64,000 nucleotides of DNA from Mycobacterium sherrisii (GTDB lineage: Bacteria > Actinomycetota > Actinomycetes > Mycobacteriales > Mycobacteriaceae), in NCBI RefSeq assembly GCF_002102355.1, contig NZ_LQPT01000002.1:1-64000 (forward strand). Direction: 5' to 3'. The notes beneath the pieces were generated by a model. The model did not search any database, was not told the DNA's origin, and was given only the letters and a program-made list of their open reading frames with translations. Positions 19,443 to 29,320 of the stretch are shown in pieces (position 1 is the first letter of the stretch; every line of letters begins with the position of its first letter). Position numbers and translations under genes: made by a program.

Positions 19443-20228
19443 TCAGCGGTTGAGATCCCACTGCCCATAGTCGTCGGCGAGCACCTCGTCGACGTCGACG
19501 TTGATGCCGCCCAACAGCGGGCCGGGGTTGGACGGGCTGTTGACGATCTCTTGGTACAGCACCGCCCTGGACTCGCGCCGGCCCTGTGACCACGACCTCG
19601 TCTGCCACGCCCAGCGGTGCCCCGCGCTTGTGGAGTTGCCGATAACGCCGTCCCGGATCGCCCATCCGCAGGCGTTGTAATGACCGTAGATGCCGGTGCG
19701 TGCGATGCCCAGCACCGAGTTGATGCCCCGAAACCATTCGACGGCAAGGGAATTCCACGTATCGAGATCGATGTCGTCGTCGACGCTGAAGAAGATCGGT
19801 GCCGAGCTGGGTCCCCCGGCGGCGTTGTGCAGCTGCAACGCCGTCTGCGCGTCGGCCACCCCGCCGTCGTGGCCGCGGGTGAGGTCCGACGGTGTGGCCG
19901 GCCACCCGGGTTTGCCGTATTGGAAATTGCTGACGATCTGCAGGCCCGCCGCGCGCAACGCATCCGCGTACTCGCGAGTGATGGGCTTCGCCTCGAAATG
20001 CGCTCCCGGCCGCTCCGCCGAGACGTAATTGATCACCCCCGCATACCCGGCCGACTTGATCTCCTCGGGCGCGATCCGCTTCTCCGCGAAGTCGATCAAC
20101 CTGATGTTGGCGGCCGAGGCCTGGCGGGCGCCGACGGGCAGCGCTGCCACGCCCAGCAGTGCGGGTGACAGGGCGTACTTGAGTAGGTCGCGACGTGAAA
20201 CAGATCGCGGCACAGCCGAATCGGGCAC
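19443..20228 (-). CDS. Tat-exported DUF1906 (Rv2525c-like) protein
   Basis: A 261-residue protein beginning with a twin-arginine signal (SRRDLLKYALSPALLG, cut near QASA). The rest is a glycoside-hydrolase-like TIM-barrel domain, DUF1906, recognisable by LIDFAEKRIAPEEIKSAGYAG, INYVSAERPG, IVSNFQYGKPG and IFFSVDDDID. M. tuberculosis Rv2525c has the same architecture and influences cell envelope properties; its enzyme activity is unproven. GTG 20228 is used because it leaves a short n-region before the RR motif. The GMC oxidoreductase lies 49 bp upstream on the same strand, so the two may form an operon. Confidence 0.87.
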   Translation of the reverse strand: MPDSAVPRSVSRRDLLKYALSPALLGVAALPVGARQASAANIRLIDFAEKRIAPEEIKSAGYAGVINYVSAERPGAHFEAKPITREYADALRAAGLQIVSNFQYGKPGWPATPSDLTRGHDGGVADAQTALQLHNAAGGPSSAPIFFSVDDDIDLDTWNSLAVEWFRGINSVLGIARTGIYGHYNACGWAIRDGVIGNSTSAGHRWAWQTRSWSQGRRESRAVLYQEIVNSPSNPGPLLGGINVDVDEVLADDYGQWDLNR

Positions 20229-20277
20229 GGCGCGATGGTAACGGATCGGTCGTGCGGGCCGTCGCGGATTGGCAAGC

Positions 20278-21831
20278 TCAGAGGCGGTGCTCGGCGATGA
20301 TGAACTGCGCGGCACGCTCCCCGATCACCACGCAGGGCGCCATGGTGTTGGCGCTGGTGATGCGCGGCATGATCGACGCGTCGGCCACGCGCAGATTCTC
20401 GACACCATAGACCTTGAGCTGTCCATCGACGACCGACATCGCGTCGCGCCCCATCTTCGCCGTTCCGGACGGGTGCCAGTACGTGGTCACCGCATCGCGC
20501 AGATAGGTTTCCAGCTCGTCGCCTGTTAGGTCGCCGGGCATGACCTCCCGGGTCACGAACGGTCGAAGTTCGGGAGCATTGCCGATTTGACGCAGGGTCT
20601 CGATGCAGGCGATGCCCGTCTTGACATCGTGCGGATCCGACAGGGCGTTCGCCTCGATCTGAATGGGGTCTGCGGGATTGGGGCCGGTCAAGCGCAGCTG
20701 GCCACGGCTTCGGGGATGGGTTGGCGCGCCGAACAAGATCCAGCCGTTTTGCGGCAGGCCGTATTTCGCGACGTTCTCCGGGGTGGACTTGGTGAATACT
20801 CCTAAACAGGCGAACAAGTCCGGCCCGTCGGCGTCGCTCAAACCGGAATCCCAGAACAGCGTTGCCTCCACCTGACCGGTGGTCCGCAGGTCTTCCGGAA
20901 ATTCCCAGACGCAGTCGAACCCATGGTGGTCTTGCAGGTTGCGGCCGACGCCGGGCAGATGTTCGCGGACCGCGATGCCGTGCTGGCGAAGGTCGTCGGA
21001 ATCCCCGAAACCGGACTGCATCAACATCTTCGGGGTGTGTATCGCGCCCAGGGACAACACCACTTCGACGCTGGCCGCGGCGTGCACCACCGCGCCATCG
21101 ACGACAAAGTCGACACCGGTGACCCGATTGCCCTCGAAGGTCAATCGCGTGACCAGCGCATGCGGGACGACGGTCAGGTTCGGGCGGCCCAAATACGGCG
21201 CGGTGTACGTACGGAAGACCGACAGGCGTTGCCCGTGGCGCGCGCGCAGGTCGGTCATCGCCGCGCCACGAAGATTTTCCATCAGCCGACCGTTGGGGCT
21301 CTGATACGTCGGAATGCCTTGCTTGCGGGCGACATTCACCGTCGCCGCGGTCAGCGGGTGCGGATCGGGCGCCGGTTGCATGAACACCGGGCCTCCCCTG
21401 CCGCGATAATCGTGTTCGCCCACACCGCCCCAATCCTCGAGCCGCCGGTACAGCCCTGCGACGGACTCGTAGCTCCACGCCGGTTCACCGGATTCGGCCG
21501 CGAAAAGGTCCCAATCGCTGCGGTGTCCCCGCGCCCAGACCATCGCGTTGATGCCGGATCCGCCGCCGAGCACCTTGCCCATCGACACGGCGATCGAGCG
21601 CCCGTGCAGTTTCGGGTCGGGTTCCGCGACGAAACCCCAGTCCCGGTCGCTTCCCAGGTTGAGCGGCCATTGGCTCCGATCCGTCACGGCGGCGACGTCG
21701 TCGCTTCCCCCGGCCTCTAGGAGCAACACCGTTACATCGGGTTTCTCCGCCAACCGCCGAGCGATGACCGAACCGGACGACCCGGACCCGCACACGATGA
21801 CGTCGTATCGCTCCCGCAGTTTTGCATCCAT
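20278..21831 (-). CDS. GMC-family FAD oxidoreductase
   Basis: A 517-residue glucose-methanol-choline oxidoreductase. The FAD-binding motif CGSGSSGSVIARRL starts at residue 14, the GMC signature GKVLGGGSGINAMVWARGH follows near residue 80, and the C-terminal catalytic His is in TYWHPSGTAKMG with SANTMAP after it. It oxidises an alcohol, probably choline- or alkanol-like. ATG 21831 has a strong GGAGGAG site. A 22-bp palindrome lies 20 bp upstream of the start. The DUF1906 gene is downstream. No betaine-aldehyde dehydrogenase or choline importer is adjacent, so a BetA role is doubtful. Confidence 0.9.
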   Translation of the reverse strand: MDAKLRERYDVIVCGSGSSGSVIARRLAEKPDVTVLLLEAGGSDDVAAVTDRSQWPLNLGSDRDWGFVAEPDPKLHGRSIAVSMGKVLGGGSGINAMVWARGHRSDWDLFAAESGEPAWSYESVAGLYRRLEDWGGVGEHDYRGRGGPVFMQPAPDPHPLTAATVNVARKQGIPTYQSPNGRLMENLRGAAMTDLRARHGQRLSVFRTYTAPYLGRPNLTVVPHALVTRLTFEGNRVTGVDFVVDGAVVHAAASVEVVLSLGAIHTPKMLMQSGFGDSDDLRQHGIAVREHLPGVGRNLQDHHGFDCVWEFPEDLRTTGQVEATLFWDSGLSDADGPDLFACLGVFTKSTPENVAKYGLPQNGWILFGAPTHPRSRGQLRLTGPNPADPIQIEANALSDPHDVKTGIACIETLRQIGNAPELRPFVTREVMPGDLTGDELETYLRDAVTTYWHPSGTAKMGRDAMSVVDGQLKVYGVENLRVADASIMPRITSANTMAPCVVIGERAAQFIIAEHRL

Positions 21832-21850
21832 TGCTTCTCCTCCAGGCAGC

Positions 21851-21872
21851 TGAGTATGGCTCGCTATACTCA
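21851..21872. promoter_or_regulatory. 22-bp palindrome at GMC promoter
   Basis: TGAGTAT and ATACTCA, perfect 7-bp arms separated by 8 bp, just upstream of the GMC oxidoreductase ribosome site. The arrangement resembles a TetR-family operator overlapping the promoter. Confidence 0.55.
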
Positions 21873-22174
21873 ACTACGATTCGGGGGACGAAACGGTTCG
21901 ACACCCGGGTGCGTAAGCGGCGTTCACCAGGAGCCGCGAATCGGAAGTTCAGCGTCAGGCAAGGTCGGCAGCCGGTCTGAGAACTCCCTCCAGCAAACAT
22001 CCCACCATTCGCCCGACGCCGCCGCCGGTGCATTGGACCACAACAAGATCCGCCGATGCGGCCCGACCGCTCGGCCGCGCACAGTTATCTCGCCGACCGG
22101 TTCGGCGGCCGCTACGGGCAAAACCTATGATTGGAGGGCGTCGAAGGCGCGTTGCGTCGATTAGCTGATCGAAC
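21873..22174. other. Gap without convincing gene
   Basis: About 300 bp between the GMC operator and the GT4 operon promoter. Short open frames exist on both strands but none has a convincing start, ribosome site or recognisable domain. A 24-codon plus-strand frame at 22056-22130 (ending in GGRYGQNL) reads like a natural C-terminus and might be a gene remnant. Confidence 0.4.
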
Positions 22175-22196
22175 TATAGTCTGGACACATGTCCAG
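22175..22196 (+). promoter_or_regulatory. Promoter and operator of the GT4 operon
   Basis: TATAGT at 22175-22180 fits a -10 element. Directly behind it CTGGACA-CA-TGTCCAG (22181-22196) is a perfect 7-bp inverted repeat, ideally placed to block initiation. The GT4 start is about 86 bp downstream. A 12-codon frame begins at ATG 22189 inside the palindrome; it could be an untranslated artefact or a short leader. Confidence 0.6.
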
Positions 22197-22281
22197 TTTG
22201 CTGTCACGGAGTTCGGGAGCCCGTTGATCGCAATGGATTCGGCGCCCTCCGCGTTCCTTGACCAGCAAAGAAGAGTTGAGT

Positions 22282-23535
22282 ATGCGAATTGCCTTGCTGT
22301 CCTACCGTAGTAAGACCCATTGCGGCGGGCAGGGCGTCTACATACGACATCTCAGCCACGGTCTGGTGGAACTCGGTCACGAGGTCGAGGTGTTTTCCGG
22401 GCAGCCCTACCCGGAGCTACTCGATCCGCGGGTGCGCTTGACCGAGGTGCCCAGCCTCGACATGTACCGCGAGCCGGACCCGTTCCGGATCCCCCGGCCC
22501 AGCGAAATCCGCGACACCATCGACCTGCGGGAACTGCTGACGGTGTGGACCGCCGGCTTCCCCGAGCCGCGGACATTCACGCTGCGTGTCGCGCGGCTGT
22601 TGGCCGACCGGGCCGGCGATTTCGACGTCGTCCACGACAACCAAAGTCTGGGCACCGGATTGCTGACCGTCGCCGCCACCGGGATGCCCGTGGTTGCCAC
22701 GGTGCACCACCCGATCACGCGTGATCGGGTGCTCGACGTCGCCGCCGCGAAATGGTGGCGAAAACCGTTGGTGCGACGGTGGTATGGCTTCCTGGACATG
22801 CAGCAGCAGGTGGCCCGTCAAATTCCGGACCTGTTGACGGTGTCGTCGTCGTCGGCCGCCGACATCATCTCCGACTTCTCCGTCTCGCCGGATCAACTGC
22901 ACGTGGTGCCGCTGGGCGTCAATACCGAACTGTTCAAACCGGGTTCGGGGCCCCGGCAACCCGGCCGCGTGATCGCGATCGCCAGTGCCGATACCCCGTT
23001 GAAAGGCGTCAGCACTCTGCTGCACGCCGTCGCCAAAACGCGGATGAACCGCGACGTCGAGCTGCGACTGGTCGCCAAGGTGGAGCCCAACGGTCCCACC
23101 CACAAACTCATCGCCGAACTGGGAATCTCCGACATCGTGCACGTCACCAGCGGGCTGTCCGATGCCGAGCTGGCCGCGTTGTTCGCCTCGGCGGAGGTGG
23201 CCTGCATTCCCTCGCTTTACGAAGGGTTTTCGCTGCCGGCGGTGGAAGCGATGTCCAGCGGCACCCCGATCGTGGCAAGCCGGGTCGGTGCGCTACCCGA
23301 AGTGCTGGGCACCGACGGCGCGTGCGCCGAGCTGGTGCCCCCCGCCGACGTCGACGCGCTGACCCGGGCCCTCGGCGAACTGCTCGACTCACCGGAGAAG
23401 CGCCGCAGCCTGGGGAAGGCGGGTCGGGCGCGTGCGGTCGACGTGTTCAGCTGGGAGGCGGTGGCCGCGCAGACGGTACGGGTCTACGAGCGGGCAATCG
23501 CACGAAAGGCCGCCGAGAGCGACCGGCAATGCTGA
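22282..23535 (+). CDS. GT4-family glycosyltransferase
   Basis: A 417-residue GT-B retaining glycosyltransferase, first gene of a compact operon. The N-terminal domain shows GGQGVYIRHLSHGL (from residue 15) and the C-terminal donor domain has the E-x7-E motif YEGFSLPAVEA (Glu314, Glu322). An activated sugar is transferred to an unknown acceptor on the cytoplasmic side; there are no membrane segments. ATG 22282 is preferred over a TTG eight codons upstream because MRIALLSYRSKTHCGGQG is the family-type start. The stop overlaps the start of the methyltransferase by 7 bp. Confidence 0.92.
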   Translation: MRIALLSYRSKTHCGGQGVYIRHLSHGLVELGHEVEVFSGQPYPELLDPRVRLTEVPSLDMYREPDPFRIPRPSEIRDTIDLRELLTVWTAGFPEPRTFTLRVARLLADRAGDFDVVHDNQSLGTGLLTVAATGMPVVATVHHPITRDRVLDVAAAKWWRKPLVRRWYGFLDMQQQVARQIPDLLTVSSSSAADIISDFSVSPDQLHVVPLGVNTELFKPGSGPRQPGRVIAIASADTPLKGVSTLLHAVAKTRMNRDVELRLVAKVEPNGPTHKLIAELGISDIVHVTSGLSDAELAALFASAEVACIPSLYEGFSLPAVEAMSSGTPIVASRVGALPEVLGTDGACAELVPPADVDALTRALGELLDSPEKRRSLGKAGRARAVDVFSWEAVAAQTVRVYERAIARKAAESDRQC

Positions 23536-24273
23536 CAGTCGATTTCGATCGGCTCGCCATCGGGCCGGGCACCAAGGTCATCGACGTCGGCTGCGGAGCA
23601 GGCAGGCACGCGTACGAGGCATACCGGCGCGGTGCCGACGTCATCGCGTTCGACCGCGACGAAGCGGAACTGCGATCGGTGGACACCGTGTTGCAGGCAA
23701 TGGCCGAAAACGGTGAGGTCCCCGCGGCCGCCTCGGCAAAGACCGTCGTCGGCGATGCGTTGCGGCTGCCGTATGCCGACGAGACATTCGACTGCGTCAT
23801 CGCGTCGGAAATCCTCGAACACGTCACCCAGGACGACGCCGCGATCGCGGAGCTGATCCGGGTCCTCAGGGGCGGCGGCACCCTGGTGGTCACGGTGCCG
23901 CGCTGGCTCCCCGAACAAGTGTGCTGGCTGCTTTCGGACGAATACCACGCCAACCCCGGCGGGCACATCCGCATCTACCGGGCCAGCGAACTGCGGGACA
24001 AGATCGCGCGCACCGGCTTGCAGCTGGCGCATGCCCACCATGCGCACGCGTTGCATTCGCCATTTTGGTGGTTGAAATGTGCTGTCGGCGTGGACAATAC
24101 CGACCATCCGGGGGTGGCCGCCTATCACAAGGTACTGGTGTGGGACCTGATGCGGCGCCCGAAGCTCACCCGGATCGCCGAGTCGGTGCTTAATCCGGTG
24201 GTCGGCAAGAGCGTCGCCATGTACTTCACCAAGCCGTCGACGGCATCGGCCGAGGCAACGCAGGGGTATTCCG

Positions 24274-24287
<14 letters not shown>
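23529..24287 (+). CDS. Class I SAM-dependent methyltransferase
   Basis: A 252-residue methyltransferase of the Methyltransf_11 type. Motif I VIDVGCGAGRHAYEA begins at 17, the acidic residue is in VIAFDRDEAEL and post-motif FDCVIASEILEHV follows. The C-terminal half (HSPFWWLKCAVGVDN) is longer than in minimal enzymes and probably forms the acceptor site. It overlaps the GT4 gene by 7 bp and the next gene by 14 bp, so the three products are likely made in fixed ratio and act on the same molecule. Confidence 0.9.
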
Positions 24288-26023
<1,736 letters not shown>

Positions 26024-26135
26024 CTATCGTCCGGTGCGACCGCCCCGGCACCGTGGTTGAGCTTTGCCGCAATGAGTTCGTCCGACCGGCCCGCAGGGCC
26101 AGCGGCCCCGGGCAGGTTCGGCTTAACATCGTCTG

Positions 26136-26831
26136 GTGCGCGTTCTACTCGTGTGTAAGTCGGTGGGTGCGGGTCTGGCGGCGATCCTGGTCATGGGCAC
26201 CCTGATGGTGATTCCCGCGGTCCTACCGTACGGAACGCCGGGCGCGGTACCGGCCGCGGCCGCAAGCTGTCCCCAGGTCCAGGTCATCTTTGCCCGCGGC
26301 CGAAACGAGTCGCCGGGACCGGGTGTCCTGGGCAACGCTTTCATCAGTAGTTTGCGGTCCAAGGTCGCCAACAAGACGTTCAGCTCCTACGCCGTGCGGT
26401 ACCCGGCGGACACCGAGGTGGACGTCGGCGCCAACGACATGAGCCACCACATCCAGGACATGGCCAACAGCTGCCCGGACACCCGGTTAGTGCTGGGCGG
26501 GTACTCGCTCGGCGCCGCGGTCACCGACGTCGTGCTGGCGGCCCCGATCGGCGCGTTCGGGTTCGACAGCCCGCTGCCGCCGGGCATGGATCAACACATC
26601 GCCGCCGTCGCCTTGTTCGGCAACGGCAGCCAATGGGTGGGTCCCATCACCAACTTCAACCCGACCTATAACGACCGGACCATCGAGTTGTGCCACGGTG
26701 CCGATCCCGTGTGCAACCCGGCCGACCCGAACACGTGGAAGCAGAACTGGCCGCAACACCTTGCCAGCGCCTACATCGACGCCGGCATGGCCAACCAGGC
26801 CGCCGACTTCGCGGCGAGCAAACTCGGTTAA
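26136..26831 (+). CDS. cut2: Cutinase-like protein, Cut2-type
   Basis: A 231-residue secreted cutinase-fold protein with a signal peptide to about residue 43. The elbow is GGYSLGA (Ser124), with Asp190 in C-HGADPV-C and His208 in WPQHLAS. The usual Gln after the nucleophile, an oxyanion-hole residue of cutinases, is Leu here; M. tuberculosis Rv2301 (Cut2) has the same substitution as I remember it, along with AAVTDVVLA and [12 protein letters not shown]. It may therefore be a weaker esterase or have altered specificity. GTG start at 26136. The stop overlaps the GDPD pseudogene by 4 bp. Confidence 0.9.
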   Translation: MRVLLVCKSVGAGLAAILVMGTLMVIPAVLPYGTPGAVPAAAASCPQVQVIFARGRNESPGPGVLGNAFISSLRSKVANKTFSSYAVRYPADTEVDVGANDMSHHIQDMANSCPDTRLVLGGYSLGAAVTDVVLAAPIGAFGFDSPLPPGMDQHIAAVALFGNGSQWVGPITNFNPTYNDRTIELCHGADPVCNPADPNTWKQNWPQHLASAYIDAGMANQAADFAASKLG

Positions 26832-27291
26832 CGCGGCGCGCACTCGTTGTGGGCGATCAACACGTCGCGGAGCAGGTCGGCGCCATCGGCGATGATTCCG
26901 TCGACGCCGAGATCGAGCCGCGTGTGCATCGCCACCGGGTCGTCGACGGTCCATGGGTGCACCTGACGCCCGCAGGCGTGGACCGTGCGGACCACGGCCG
27001 TCGTTCGTCCGGCATCGGAACCGCCTCCCCCGCACCGAGATCCGCCCCGCGCACGTCGCGCCAGGCGAGCCGGTCGATTGGGCCGGACGGCCCGGCCTGG
27101 AGCGGAAGGTGACGGTCGTGCAGGATCGTGGCGACCCGGCCGCGGGTTGCCCGCACGTCCGTTTCCAGGTAGCGAAATCCGAGCTTTACCGCCGCCCGAA
27201 ACGCACCCCTGCTGTGCATCGGAAATCTGAATGCGGTGAGATTGCGCCCGCGGCCCCGCAGAACTTCCACGGTGGCGTCCGGGACGCGCAC
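26828..27291 (-). pseudogene. Decayed glycerophosphodiester phosphodiesterase
   Basis: Two frames on the minus strand together give parts of a GDPD. About 27240-27010 reads [20 protein letters not shown], then [10 protein letters not shown] and DRLAWRDV. After a frame change near 27000 it reads [20 protein letters not shown] and [18 protein letters not shown] to the stop at 26828. The N-terminal HRG catalytic motif is missing or garbled, and about 80-100 central residues are deleted between the halves. The product would be inactive. Intact enzymes cleave glycerophosphodiesters to glycerol 3-phosphate and an alcohol. Confidence 0.85.
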
Positions 27292-27305
27292 TCATGGGTC
27301 CGGAT

Positions 27306-27533
27306 TCAGGCTTCGTAGGTGACGTCGTACCAGTGCCGGGCGCCGTCGACGCGCCCGGTGTCGATCGCGTTGACGATCCGGACGTCGTCGACATCGATCT
27401 CATGCGCCTCGATGTAGCGCTTCAGCTCGTGAAAGAGCGCGCCGCGGGGTTGAGCCGGGTTCGCCGCGGCTTGTGTCCGATGTGGTTGCCGTGCCCCGAC
27501 GATGATGCCGACGTATTCCTCGATGTGCAGCAT
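27306..27533 (-). CDS. Small conserved-type hypothetical protein
   Basis: A 75-residue soluble protein starting [16 protein letters not shown] and containing [21 protein letters not shown]. It has no signal, no cysteines and no recognised domain. The start lies 2 bp after the stop of the membrane protein at 27536-27811, so it is translationally coupled as second gene of a two-gene unit. Confidence 0.65.
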   Translation of the reverse strand: MLHIEEYVGIIVGARQPHRTQAAANPAQPRGALFHELKRYIEAHEIDVDDVRIVNAIDTGRVDGARHWYDVTYEA

Positions 27534-27535
27534 TG

Positions 27536-27811
27536 TTATCGCCCTGTCCCGTAGTCCGATTCGCCGCGTTCGCCTGCCGTCGTGCTCTCCGCGTGCGGTC
27601 GATGTTGTCCCAGCACCGGCACCACAGCCACAACCACAGCCACAACCACGAAAATTCCTTGAATCATCCCGCCGACCATCGGGGTGTGCCCGGCTGCGGT
27701 CATCGCCCGCCAGCGGTGACCGATACCGTGCACGCTGAACAAGGCGGCAAAAATGATCATTGCCGCGATCATTGTGCGCTGCGCGGGCAGCGGCGCCGAG
27801 TTGTGAGGCAT
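27536..27811 (-). CDS. Small two-helix membrane protein
   Basis: A 91-residue protein with two hydrophobic segments (MIIFAALFSVHGIGH and GIFVVVAVVVAVVPVLG) separated by a short His/Arg-containing loop. First gene of a two-gene unit with the 75-residue protein. GGAGGGG lies 3 bp before ATG 27811, and an operator-like palindrome begins 19 bp upstream of the start. Function unknown. Confidence 0.65.
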   Translation of the reverse strand: MPHNSAPLPAQRTMIAAMIIFAALFSVHGIGHRWRAMTAAGHTPMVGGMIQGIFVVVAVVVAVVPVLGQHRPHAESTTAGERGESDYGTGR

Positions 27812-27829
27812 GGACCCCTCCCAACCTGG

Positions 27830-27850
27830 ACTACTACGGATGGTAGTAGT
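27830..27850. promoter_or_regulatory. Palindrome controlling the two small-protein genes
   Basis: ACTACTAC-GGATG-GTAGTAGT, perfect 8-bp arms with a 5-bp spacer, immediately upstream of the 27811 start. ACTAC/GTAGT half-sites recall operators of BlaI/MecI-type repressors, which is only a resemblance. No regulator gene adjoins. Confidence 0.6.
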
Positions 27851-28051
27851 TGGGACGCCGAATGTAAATGCTCGATTCCATGCAGCGGAATTGCACTAGC
27901 GACCTGTCACAGCAAATGCGGGCCGGGGCCGGCCGAAGCGGCCTGGGGCGAGCGCCGATTTGATACAGCGATCTGGGATGTTCGGCAATTTTCTGCAGCG
28001 TCAGTTATCAACCGGTGATGCGCGCCGACGCCGGCCCCGCGTCGACAAATA

Positions 28052-28258
28052 CTAGGCGGGGGTATCCCCGGACGAATAAACCTTGAAAGGGCGGCTACCA
28101 GCAGCGAGGGCCCGATCGGGCAGGACGGCGGCGGGGCTTTTCCGGGCGGACGGGTGCCGGCGCATCGATTCGCTGCGCTCGCGTTCACGGCGTTGCGCGG
28201 CAATCCACGCGGGATGGGATTGGAGGAAAATCACCGTGGCCCCTGATGTGTTCGCCAT
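28052..28258 (-). CDS. Possible small Arg-rich protein
   Basis: A 68-codon frame (MANTSGATVIFLQSHPAW, then RRERERSESMRRHPS) with a good ribosome site, GAGAGGAG about 8 bp before the ATG. Strongly basic, without signal or known domain. Codon use is not distinctive. It could be a real small protein or chance; it is the only supported frame in a 660-bp gap. Confidence 0.35.
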   Translation of the reverse strand: MANTSGATVIFLQSHPAWIAAQRRERERSESMRRHPSARKSPAAVLPDRALAAGSRPFKVYSSGDTPA

Positions 28259-28515
28259 GACTGTCAACTCCTCTCAGAGCCCAACTCAGCCGCAAAGCTA
28301 CCAGCGCGTTATATGTTCGTGTCCAGGATGCCCAGCCCATCCTGAGACCAAACCAGGCGTAAACATGAGAATTGGCCGTGAATTTCCCGCCAAATCTCGG
28401 GCCAGGACTGTGCCGCCGGGTGTTTCGGTGTACCGCGGTCAAATGCTAACGACGCGCACCGACAAGAATTTCCGTTTCGACCCGCCGCGACCGGGGCTGC
28501 TATCGTCGCTTGCTT
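28259..28515. other. Gap upstream of GH16 gene, with one hairpin
   Basis: No gene seen. CAGGATG (28324-28330) and CATCCTG (28338-28344) form perfect 7-bp arms around 7 nt and could be an operator or a hairpin. The stretch is less GC-rich than the coding DNA and should contain the promoters for the GH16 gene and, on the other strand, the small frame at 28258. Confidence 0.4.
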
Positions 28516-29316
28516 ATGCCAGACATGGACCGTCGCCGGATGCTGCTGACGACAGGGATCGGCGTGCTGGCGACCGCGCTGCCCATCCCGCAGGCCCGGA
28601 GTGCCCCCAGCGGCCAGGCTGGAAGCTACATCTTCGCCGATGAGTTCGACGGCCCGGCCGGTTCGGCGCCGGACCCGTCGAAGTGGGCGGTGGCCAAGGC
28701 CCGCGAGACCATAAAGGACCCGACGTATTGGGAGTTGCCCGAGCACATCGGGCAATACCGCGACGACCGCCGCAACGTGTTCGTCGACGGCAACTCCAAC
28801 CTGGTGCTGCGGGCCGCCAAGGATGGCCCCACCTACTTCAGCGGCAAGATCCAAAGCCTGTGGCGCGGCGGCGTCGGCCATACCTGGGAGGCGCGGATCA
28901 AGCTGAACTGCCTGACCGCAGGGGCTTGGCCGGCCTATTGGCTCGGCAACGACGATCAGGGCGAAATCGACGTCATGGAGTGGTACGGCAACGGCAACTG
29001 GCCGTCGGCAACCACCGTGCACGCCAAGGCCAATGGTGGCGAGTGGAAAACCCACAACATCGCCGTCGACAGCGGCTGGCACACCTGGCGCTGCCAGTGG
29101 GACCAGGCCGGCATCAGGTTCTGGAAGGACTATTCCGACGGTGCCCAGCCCTACTTCGACGTGCCGGCCAGTTCGCTCCCCGACTGGCCGTTCAACGCAC
29201 CGGGCTACACGGTGTACCCCGTGTTCAACCTCGCGGTCGCCGGCTCCGGCGGAGGCGATCCCGGGCCGGGCAGCTATCCGGCGGACATGCTGGTCGACTG
29301 GATAAGGGTCTGGTAG
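28516..29316 (+). CDS. GH16 beta-1,3-glucanase-like secreted protein
   Basis: A 266-residue exported glycoside hydrolase of family 16. It begins with an Arg-rich n-region (MDRRRMLLTTGIGVLATALP) and signal cleavage near SAPS, followed by the beta-jellyroll domain with ADEFDGPAGSAPDPSKW and the catalytic motif GEIDVMEWYG (Glu150 nucleophile, Asp152, Glu155 acid/base). It matches the M. tuberculosis Rv0315 type, which is secreted. ATG 28516 is chosen over a TTG two codons upstream. The substrate in mycobacteria is unknown; laminarin-type glucans are the family default. Convergent LLM gene after 4 bp. Confidence 0.92.
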   Translation: MPDMDRRRMLLTTGIGVLATALPIPQARSAPSGQAGSYIFADEFDGPAGSAPDPSKWAVAKARETIKDPTYWELPEHIGQYRDDRRNVFVDGNSNLVLRAAKDGPTYFSGKIQSLWRGGVGHTWEARIKLNCLTAGAWPAYWLGNDDQGEIDVMEWYGNGNWPSATTVHAKANGGEWKTHNIAVDSGWHTWRCQWDQAGIRFWKDYSDGAQPYFDVPASSLPDWPFNAPGYTVYPVFNLAVAGSGGGDPGPGSYPADMLVDWIRVW

Positions 29317-29320
29317 TTCG

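Noticed and set aside
22189-22227. 12-codon frame starting inside the GT4 operator
   Set aside because: No ribosome site; ATG is part of the palindrome, so a leader peptide is not supported.
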